Source: Perognathus longimembris pacificus (Eukaryota > Chordata > Mammalia > Rodentia > Heteromyidae). From it: DNA of 64,000 bases. The notes beneath the pieces were generated by a model. That model searched no databases and had not been told where the DNA came from. It saw only the letters and a program-made list of their open reading frames with translations. Shown here piece after piece: positions 56,851-64,000 of the stretch. Location: assembly GCF_023159225.1 (NCBI RefSeq), contig NC_063169.1, positions 58,987,934 to 59,051,933 of the forward strand, written 5' to 3'. Both the position numbers and the translations under genes were made by a program. Position 1 is the stretch's first letter. Each line of letters opens with the position of its first letter.

Positions 56851-57012
56851 GCGGAGAGCAAGCAGATTTCTCTGGAGAAGCAACTGCAAGCCCTGCGAGA
56901 AACTGAGCACATGTTTCAGGTGCTGCAGGAGAGCCTGGGGGAGCTGGACAAACAGCTCACCACGTACTTGACGGACAGGGTTGACGCCTTCCAGGTGCCG
57001 CAGGAAGCTCAG
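56851..57012 (+). CDS. UTRN: Utrophin exon (dystrophin exon 30 equivalent): spectrin repeat 10
   Basis: 162 nt, 54 codons, as dystrophin exon 30. It encodes [20 protein letters not shown], then [20 protein letters not shown] and [14 protein letters not shown], about residues 1325-1378. It is the helix A-B part of repeat 10. The acceptor is cccctgtgcag and the donor gtaccc. Repeats 1 to 10 are reported to add to actin binding in utrophin, unlike in dystrophin. Confidence 0.97.
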
Positions 57013-57244
57013 GTACCCCGGGATTTGTGAGCTTTTGCGTTGTGAGGCTGTATTCATCCTAGCGAACCTCGCTTGTAAGAGTAGGGAGAATGGTTGACTC
57101 ACTCACAGAGCAGTCCCTAGATGTTGGAGTGCCTCTGTTCCTTACGTGAGACCTTGGCCATTTCTAACATCTGAAAATTGAAGTTTCCTTCGCTATGAAA
57201 TGGGGACATGTTCTTCACTTAGGAATAAGTTGCCTTAGTGTCTG

Positions 57245-57472
57245 CCTAATGCCAGATACCTGTGACCCATGCCTGCCGGAGGCTGAGATCGGAGGCTCGT
57301 GCTTTTGAAGCTAGCCCAAACAAGAAAGTCCATGAAACTTTCATGCCCAATTAAGCAGCAAAAAATGTGAAGTTGTGGCTGACGTGGTAGAGTGTTAATC
57401 TTGTATGAAAAAGCTAAGAGACAGTGCCCAAGCTCTGAGTTCAAGCTCTAGTACTGGCACAAAAAATTACCA
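57245..57472 (+). mobile_element. B1-Geo composite SINE, old
   Basis: Plus-strand copy (cctgtgacccatgcctgccg ... gttcaagctctagtactggc). Confidence 0.78.
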
Positions 57473-57662
57473 ACCAACCAACTGTCAAGCTTAGCCACAT
57501 TGGTCATACAATATGCTGGCATGTATTGTTATTATATTTACTGGAAGCCTATCAAACCTTATACAGTATGATGTGTTACACACTCAGGAGGAATTTCTGA
57601 TTTATTTCTTTGTATACTTTTTAAAGAAACTATCTCCTCTGTCTGTTCTAATCTCTTGGTAG

Positions 57663-57791
57663 AAAATGCAAGCGGAGATCTCAGCCCATGAGCTCACTCT
57701 AGAGGAACTGAGAAGGAATCTGCGTTCGCAGCCCCCAGTGTCCCCAGAGGGAAGGAGCAGTAGAGGGGGAAGTCAGATGGAGCAGCTGCAG
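57663..57791 (+). CDS. UTRN: Utrophin exon (dystrophin exon 31 equivalent): spectrin repeat 10
   Basis: 129 nt, 43 codons, against 111 nt in dystrophin exon 31. The extra six codons fall in the loop [17 protein letters not shown], a Ser/Gly/Pro-rich segment that is also variable against human. The start [20 protein letters not shown] is conserved helix. It covers about residues 1379-1421. The acceptor is ctcttggtag and the donor gtaaca. Confidence 0.96.
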
Positions 57792-58127
57792 GTAACAAGG
57801 CCAGGCACTTCCTTTCCTTTTCAATATGGTGGAAAAAAGAGTTGCTTACTGGGAGATTTGGTGTGATGTAGACTATGGAACAGATGTGAGGTGTGAGAGG
57901 TCTATTACATTCCGGGACATTAGAAATAAATTGTTGCATGGGTGTGGAAATAGTGCATCTGCTTTTATAACTGAGCTGAGAGGAGAGAGTCAGCTAGATT
58001 TAGAAATCAGCTTTCTATGGACCATTGTTGTTTAATACAGAGTTTCTGTGAGTCCTTGAGCTCAATGGACAAATTCAGGTTACAATGGATACAGATTCCT
58101 ATAGTTCTTTCTTTTTTTAAATTAAAA

Positions 58128-58358
58128 AGCTTTTTTTTTAATACCAGTCCTGGGCCTGAGCACTGACCTTTAGCTTTTTTTGCTCACCATTAGTGATCTA
58201 TTACTTGAATCATAGCTCTACTTTCTGCTTTTTTGGTAGCTTATTGGAGATGAGAGTCTCACAGAATTTCCTGTCTGGGCTGGCTTTGAACCAAGATCCT
58301 CAGATCTCAGCCCCCAGAGTAGCTAGAATTATAGGCGTGAGCCACTAGCCCCTGGCTC
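58128..58358 (-). mobile_element. B1-Geo composite SINE
   Basis: Minus-strand copy with a deletion in the Geo half, ending gtgagccactagcccctggc. Confidence 0.82.
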
Positions 58359-58735
58359 ACAAAGTTCCTCAATGGTTGATATGACGTTGACTTTCACTCT
58401 GAACTTGGGATGAAAGGCATTTATTTGAATTCTAGGTTCCTATGCTATATTTTTTGAAGGAGTGAGAAAGTGAATGAAACCTGAATTCCAGTGAGGCTTG
58501 TTTTCCTTCATTATTTCTGAGATGGAGACTCTGGATGTTGCATAATTCATGACTCTGAGCTGTATAGTTCTCTTACACGATTGGGATAACCTTCTTGAGT
58601 TCCTTTCGACTTGCTTCCTCATTTGGAATGATTCTCTGGTGCTTTTATTTCATTTAGGGTTATGTTAATATCTGCTGGTGAGAGGGATTTGTCATTTTGA
58701 GGTGAATTGCTTCTTAATTTCATTTCTGCCCACAG

Positions 58736-58909
58736 AGGAAACTTCGAGAAGTGTCCACGAAATTTCAGCTCTTCCAGAAGCCTGCGAATTTCGAGCAGCG
58801 CATGCTGGACTGCCAGCGCGTGCTGGCTGGTGTGAAATCCGAGCTCCATGCCCTTGAGGTGAAGGATGTGGACCCCGAGGTCGTCCAGACCCACTTGGAC
58901 AAGTGTATG
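58736..58909 (+). CDS. UTRN: Utrophin exon (dystrophin exon 32 equivalent): spectrin repeats 10-11
   Basis: 174 nt, 58 codons, as dystrophin exon 32. It encodes [20 protein letters not shown], then [20 protein letters not shown] and [14 protein letters not shown], about residues 1422-1479. The [15 protein letters not shown] segment spans the junction between repeats 10 and 11 and is unchanged from human as remembered. The acceptor is tctgcccacag and the donor gtaagc. Confidence 0.97.
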
Positions 58910-59003
58910 GTAAGCCTGGTGGGGGAGTCATGGGTGTAGAGAATTTTCTTGAAGCTATTCTGCTTAACTGTACTGTTTTTTGTATGTGGTCTTGACTGAT
59001 TTG

Positions 59004-59004
<1 letters not shown>

Positions 59005-59043
<39 letters not shown>

Positions 59044-59054
59044 ACACACACACA
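59005..59054. repeat. (CA)n microsatellite
   Basis: About 24 CA units with one ATA interruption, 95 nt after an exon end. Confidence 0.94.
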
Positions 59055-59142
59055 TATTGATGTGGGAGAACACATTAGGAAATCAGGAATAGGGGCTTTT
59101 CTTTCCAAGGAAAGCATAAGAGAAAAGAGAGATAGTTAGAGC

Positions 59143-59360
59143 TGATGGTCAGTGGCTCATGCCTATAATCCTAGTGACTCCAGCTGGGATTTGGAGAATG
59201 GTAGTTCAAAGCCAGCTTGGGCAGAAAAGTCCAAGGAATTCTTATCTCCAACTAACCAGCAAAACTATGTACTGAAAGTATGGCTTAAGTGGTAGAATGT
59301 CAGCCATGAACACAAATGGCAAGTTAGAGTGCAAGGCCTCCAGCTTAAAACCTAATATTA
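59143..59360 (+). mobile_element. B1-Geo composite SINE, old
   Basis: Plus-strand copy (gatggtcagtggctcatgcc; atggcttaagtggtagaatg), immediately followed by a better preserved one. Confidence 0.76.
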
Positions 59361-59363
59361 CCA

Positions 59364-59600
59364 GGTGGCGGTGGCTCACGCCTGTGATCCTAGCTACTCA
59401 GAAGGCTGAGATCTGAGGCTCATGGTTCAAAGCCAGCCTGGGCGGGAAAGTCTGTGAGACTCTTTATTTCCAATTGACCACCAGAAAACCAGAAGTAGCA
59501 TGGTGGCTCAAAGTGGTAGAGTGCTAGCCTTGAACATAAAAGCCCAGTGCCCAGGCCCTGAGTTTAAGCCCTGTGACCAACAAAACAAAACAAAATGAGA
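59364..59600 (+). mobile_element. B1-Geo composite SINE, well preserved
   Basis: Best plus-strand example: ggtggcggtggctcacgcct opens the 7SL-derived half; after aattgaccaccagaaaacca the Geo half follows, with ctcaaagtggtagagtgcta and gagtttaagcc, and a (CAAAA)n tail. Confidence 0.9.
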
Positions 59601-60343
59601 CAAACCCACAAACCCAGTACTAACATCAGAAAGGGAGGGCGGGGGAGGAGAAAATAAAATCAAGGATTGCATTCTACTGAGGCCAGGGGTGCAGACGCAA
59701 CATACATAAAAACAAAGAGACATCTTAATTATAGCATGAAGTTAGGGAGAACTAGCAGAATGCAAGCCAAATTTGTAATGATAAATTTAAGGTCGCTAGA
59801 CAACAATTAAAATGAATGTCAGGGATATCATGGCATTAAGACAATTTTTAACTTGCTTTACAAGCAAGTTAAAAAAATTTAACTTCTGATTCATGTGGGA
59901 GAAGAAATTCTACTTAGAATGACTGTCAGGAGCAGTAAAAAAAAAAGATTCCTTTGCTCCAAAATAAAAGTTCAAATCAAAGTTTAAACTTAAGATGAGA
60001 AAGGGGAGGATGTATGAGGCCTTTTTACTGTTTTGGCTTTGAACTTCGTAATTCAGTTGAATAGAAATTTTAAAATAATGTAGCTAGGAGGATAAGATCT
60101 TAGACCTAGTGTGATGCTTGAGAATCATGGAAAGCTTCAAATGACACTTGTTAGACTGCAGAAGTCTGAGATGAGTTCTTTATACTTTTTTTGTCCTTTT
60201 GAAACTATACTTTCAGACCTAAAATACCATTTTATGCATTATGGTGCTTCAAGTTCCTTATTTTTTGTTGTTCTTGTAGAGTTGATAGACAGAGGGGTTA
60301 CAGTTACATGAATCAGGTAATGAATAATGAGTACAATTCTTTT

Positions 60344-60547
60344 TTTTTTTTTTTGGCCAGTCCTGGGCCTTGGACTCAGGCCTGAGCACTGTCCCTGGCT
60401 TTCTTTTTGCTCAAGGCTAGCACTCTGCCCCTTGAGCCACAGCGCCACTTCTGGCCGTTTTCTGTATATGTGGTGCTGGGGAATCGAACCCAGGGCCTCA
60501 TGTATACGAGGCAAGCTCTGTTGCCACTAGGCCATATCCCCAGCCCC
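60344..60547 (-). mobile_element. IDL-Geo SINE nested in an L1 3' end
   Basis: Minus orientation with a perfect 17-bp duplication (atgagtacaattctttt at 60327-60343 and 60548-60564), splitting the L1 sequence at 60258-60840. Confidence 0.94.
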
Positions 60548-61024
60548 ATGAGTACAATTCTTTTTGAACGTGTTTCCCCCTCCCTTGCTCTCTCTCAGTT
60601 TTTCCTTCCCATCCCTACCCACAAGAGGTACAATTCATTTTTCACAGTGTCTAGTGAGTAATATGGTTGCATTTGTTCATCCTTTGTTCCACCTTTTCTG
60701 TTGACCCCCCTTTCCCTCCCAAACACAAATAAGACAAAAGGAAAAGAAACAAAAACAGCAACAGTGGCACCTAAAAAGTGTCTATTGTTTCCTTTTCTTG
60801 GAGTTCATCTCATAAAATATTTTTTATGATCATATGCACATAAGGAATTCTATTCTTCCATCAGAAAATGATATTGCACCATTCATAAGGAAATGGAAAG
60901 ACCTGGAAACAAATTATATTAAGTGAAACAAGCCAGAGTGAGAGAAACATAGGCTGCATAGTTTCCTTCATTTGTGGTAACTAGAGTGTGCCTATAAATC
61001 TACAAGTAAACACTTAGTGATTAA

Positions 61025-61025
<1 letters not shown>

Positions 61026-61060
<35 letters not shown>
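61026..61060. repeat. (CA)n microsatellite
   Basis: About 17 CA units inside the inverted part of an L1 copy. Confidence 0.94.
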
Positions 61061-61062
<2 letters not shown>

Positions 61063-61459
61063 TGATAAATAAGACTCTAGACATTCACACACTGAGGCCA
61101 CAGGAGGATCTGCGTAGGAGTGTTCAACAAAGGTCCTTTAAGTTTTAGCCCTACTCTTTTCCCCAATTTAGTTGGAAAAATGTGTATAGTATAGTATGAA
61201 GTCCTTCCACCAACATTTCATGCACAGGTGTGAGATTTCAAAGCCAATACACCCTCCATTAGCTTGACTTCTTACCCAGTTTGAAAAAGTGTTGCAGCCT
61301 TGCTATCATTAGGTCCAAACTTCCCGCCACCTTGGAGGAAGATATAGCTTTTTGGTTTCTGTCACACGGTACCAGCTCTGTTCTGAAATGTTTACAACTT
61401 TGGAAGGGTTTTATTCACACGGCAGACTTCATGTTTGTGTTTTGTTTTTGTTTTTAAAG

Positions 61460-61615
61460 AAACTGTATAAAACCTTGAGTGAGGTCAAGCTGGAAGTAGA
61501 GACGGTCATCAAAACCGGAAGACACATTGTACAGAAGCAGCAGACGGACAACCCCAAGGGGATGGACGAGCAGCTGACTTCTCTGAAGGTCCTTTACAAT
61601 GACCTGGGTGCCCAG
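61460..61615 (+). CDS. UTRN: Utrophin exon (dystrophin exon 33 equivalent): spectrin repeat 11
   Basis: 156 nt, 52 codons, as dystrophin exon 33 and the last exon in the window. It encodes [20 protein letters not shown], then [20 protein letters not shown] and [12 protein letters not shown], about residues 1480-1531, identical to the human segment as remembered. The acceptor is a long U-rich tract ending in aaag, so the intron ends in the less common AAG. The donor is gtgagg. The protein continues beyond the window. Confidence 0.97.
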
Positions 61616-61893
61616 GTGAGGAGGGCGAGGGAGACATCCCGCCTTTGCACATTGTTGATTATTCACACAGCTCTCATCTATTCTTGCTTTCTGCGTTGGG
61701 GACCAGACCCGGGGCCTTACCCTGGTAACCATGGGCTCCTCTACTGAGCCCCAGCATAATTCACTTTTTGGAAAATACATCTTCAAGATGTATGACATAA
61801 ACATCTATTCCAAGAAATTTGACGAATAGTTCCTTACTAGTATAATGACTACTAGCTAGAGAGAAATTCATTTTTGACAGACTGATTATAGTT

Positions 61894-62108
61894 GTTGTTG
61901 TTGTTGTTTTTTTTTGGCCAGTCCTGGGCCTTGGACTCAGGGCCTGAGCACTGTCCCTGGCTTCCTTTTGCTCAAGGCTAGCACTCTGCCACTTGAGCCA
62001 CAGCGCCACTTCTGGCCGTTTTCTGTATATGTAGTGCTGGGGAATTGAACCCAGGGCCTCATGTATACGAGGCAAGCTCTCTTGCCACTAGGCCGTATCC
62101 CCAGCCCC
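61894..62108 (-). mobile_element. IDL-Geo SINE
   Basis: Minus orientation, with a GTT-repeat at the tail side and duplication cagactgattatagtt at 61878-61893 and 62109-62124. Confidence 0.93.
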
Positions 62109-62529
62109 CAGACTGATTATAGTTATGCTTTCAGTGGCTACTGACATTTCATAAAGTATGGAGGAAACATCACAAAAGAATAGTCCCAGTTTGAATCCTA
62201 GCAAACAATCATCCCTGTATAAACTGCTTAGTTTACTGAGAATTGTTAAAGTATCAGGGATCTGGTAAATATTTAGTGACAGGAAGTTGATGCTTAAGTC
62301 TGGACTTTGGGCAAGGACTGACTGGATACAATATGCTTATTGTCCCTTATCATGAAGGATCTTTGCCCAGAACCAGGATACCCAAGAGCTAGGAGAGTGA
62401 AGCCTTGATAATCCTGAATAATGTGTTAGGTAGCATTTTGGATCCTTCTTCCATTGTTAAATAGTAACAGCCTCTGCTTTCCTGGATATTGAAATTTCTG
62501 CATAATCCCAGAACAAAAGAGCTAAGCCA

Positions 62530-62920
62530 AAGCCCAGCACAAGAAGCACTAGAATGGGTTCTTGCACTTGGGGGAGGCGGCCACTGGGAGAGATATAGAA
62601 GAATGAAAAGGGGGAAGGGGAAAGTGCAGGCAAGAATTCAATGGATATACCACAGAACTGAGAAAAATAAGGAGAGCGGTGGGGGACGAAAGGTAAAGAT
62701 GGTGAAAGGAGGCACAGACCAAGATGCATTGCATTTATAAGCTTCTTTATTAGATGGGAAAAGTCCAATATATAACCTAAAAATTAAGAAAAGTGACGGG
62801 AGGGGCAGGTGAGAATGTTGAAAGGGAGACATAGCTCAAGATGCACTGTAGTCACAAGCTGCTTTGTTGAATGACAACTCCTTTGCACAACTACATAAAG
62901 ATAATAAAAAATATTCAGGA
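62530..62920 (+). mobile_element. Unassigned poly(A)-ended repeat with internal duplication, copy 2
   Basis: Matches copy 1 over acagaactgagaa, accaagatgcattg and tatataacctaaaaattaag; the second unit (agctcaagatgcactgtagt) ends ctcctttgcacaactacata plus an A-rich tail. Confidence 0.6.
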
Positions 62921-63430
62921 AAATCAATGCAGATCACAAATAAATCCCTTTCCCTCTATGTAGATAAAATAAAATCAGTAAGAATGGAGAGACCAGACTT
63001 TCTCTAGGCATTCTCCACCTTGTTCTGCAAGGCGGCATTGTTGGTATAATACATTTTGGTGCATGACACAAGCGAGCATTTAACTTTGGAGCTTCTTTCT
63101 GATATTATGTGGCTGAAATTCTTATTTTTTAAATATTATTTTCCCCCCCACTGTTTGAATATTTCATGGGTGAGATGAGAATGACCTTGCTGTTTTTTAT
63201 GTTGATTCTCTAGTTGTGGTGAGAGTTTTAGTGTTAATTAATTTTCTCCTTCAGCATAATGAGGACTTGCTTGTGTGTCAGGTGTTACTCAGGCAGTAGG
63301 GTTCAGAGGAAGGAAAAACAAGTTAGCTTTATGTTAAGGGAATCTGGTCTGTGGAGGAAGACAGTGGTTAAAGTTACTCACATGAAGTTATTTCAAGGTG
63401 CCAGTTGAAGGCAAGGATTTGGGCTTTAAA
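62921..63430 (+). other. UTRN: Intron part without recognised repeats
   Basis: AT-rich sequence in the last, incomplete intron. Nothing is recognised before the old interspersed repeat that starts near 63440. Confidence 0.5.
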
Positions 63431-63439
63431 AACATGAAT

Positions 63440-64000
63440 GAAAATAACTTTGGTCAGTTCTTGGGTTAGGCTAGCTTCCCTGAGGCAGTGACGCTGAGAT
63501 CTGAAGGAAGGGTTGGGATAAGCAGAGGCTTGCTTTTGAGGCATATGAAGGAACAGCACATGCAAAGGGCCTTTGGTTGGAAGAACGGCACATCTGTGTG
63601 ACTGGAGATGGCCAGTGCAGGGCAACCTCATGGTGTCAGGGACCTAGGATAGGACCAGACCCCAGTACTGTTGTATTTTTATGGTAAAGGTTTAATCTAT
63701 GTCTCAAAAGCCAAAAACCCTACCAGATTTGTAGCAGGGAGATCATATGCACTGATCAGCTTTGTGGTTTGGAGACTGAGTCGGAGAACATGAGGACTGG
63801 ATAGGAGGAGACCAGCCGGGAAGGCTTGGATTCCTCATGAGAAGCCATGGTGGGTTAAAGTTGGTGGACAATGGAGATGGGTGTGCTGACGGCAGAGCTG
63901 CACAGGAAGTGCTGTTCGGAGGGTTGGTGAGGATTAGCTATGGGAGAGAGGAGAGAGTGACTCCTGGTCCTTAGGACTCCATGGGGCTCATGGTGGGATT
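63440..64000 (+). mobile_element. Old mammalian-wide interspersed repeat, cut by window end
   Basis: Same family as at 45080: gaggcagtgacgctgagatc, aaggaacagcacatgcaaag and ggagactgagtcggagaaca. It runs to the end of the window. Confidence 0.45.

Larger units (their letters stand above)
60258..61145 (-). mobile_element. L1 3' end with 5' inversion
   Basis: 60258-60840 (without the SINE at 60344-60547) is the distal 3'UTR in minus orientation. From about 60845 the strand switches: attctattcttccatcagaa and accattcataaggaaatgga read like the end of L1 ORF2 in plus orientation, and the proximal 3'UTR follows to about 61145. A CA run sits at 61026-61060. Confidence 0.72.
4550..61615 (+). other. 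UTRN: Utrophin gene, internal part (30 coding exons)
   Basis: Thirty exons, each with AG before and GT after, splice into one frame of 1,484 codons without a stop. The protein runs from inside the first calponin-homology domain through the second one and about ten to eleven spectrin-like repeats. Wording such as [19 protein letters not shown] and VEKMY-free linker sequences matches utrophin, not dystrophin, which I know to differ at these places. Utrophin binds F-actin through the N-terminal domain and the first ten or so repeats, and binds dystroglycan through its C-terminus, which is outside this window. The A and B promoters are also outside. All intron ends are of the GT-AG class. The gene identity is secure; species-level orthology rests on the SINE content and on the high protein identity to remembered human utrophin. 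Confidence 0.98.

Noticed and set aside
4550..61615. Dystrophin (DMD) instead of utrophin
   Set aside because: Exon lengths are similar, but residues such as [20 protein letters not shown] and [10 protein letters not shown] are those of utrophin, and the exon 9 counterpart is missing.

Overview
The window is mammalian nuclear DNA and holds an internal part of one gene, utrophin (UTRN), the autosomal paralogue of dystrophin, on the plus strand. Thirty coding exons (4550-61615) join into one uninterrupted frame of 4,452 nt (1,484 codons), about residues 48-1531 if the N-terminus matches human utrophin. Every exon is bounded by AG...GT. The 5' promoters, the first coding exons and the 3' half (later spectrin repeats, WW, EF-hand and ZZ regions) lie outside. 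No second gene, RNA gene, CRISPR, operon or bacterial-type feature was seen.

Organism: the introns are packed with SINEs made of a tRNA-Ala/ID-like left monomer joined to a second monomer. From memory of the literature this is the IDL-Geo SINE, reported only from geomyoid rodents (pocket mice, kangaroo rats, pocket gophers). ID, B1 and B1-ID type elements are also present. A heteromyid or geomyid rodent is therefore the best guess; the species cannot be fixed from the sequence alone.

Layout: 1-4549 is the end of a large upstream intron. 4550-11333 (six exons) encodes most of the tandem calponin-homology actin-binding domain. 13223-25250 encodes the linker and spectrin repeats 1-3. The exon at 25219-25388 carries a proline-rich hinge at the place of dystrophin hinge 2. 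26124-61615 encodes about spectrin repeats 4-11. 61616-64000 is the start of the next intron. Twenty-four of the 30 exons have the same length as their dystrophin counterparts (exons 3-8 and 10-33 in dystrophin numbering); no counterpart of dystrophin exon 9 is present. The protein links cortical F-actin to the dystroglycan complex at neuromuscular junctions and in many non-muscle tissues.

The remaining ~59 kb is intron: IDL-Geo and B1-Geo SINEs, often nested with clear target-site duplications, older B1-ID dimers, L1 3' ends (one with a 5' inversion), MaLR LTR relics, an unassigned poly(A)-ended repeat with an internal duplication, and many microsatellites. The most interesting signals are in this repeat layer: one right monomer shared by two unrelated SINE left halves, its apparent tRNA-Ala ancestry, and two SINEs inserted one after the other at the same target site. 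I found no previously undescribed gene system.
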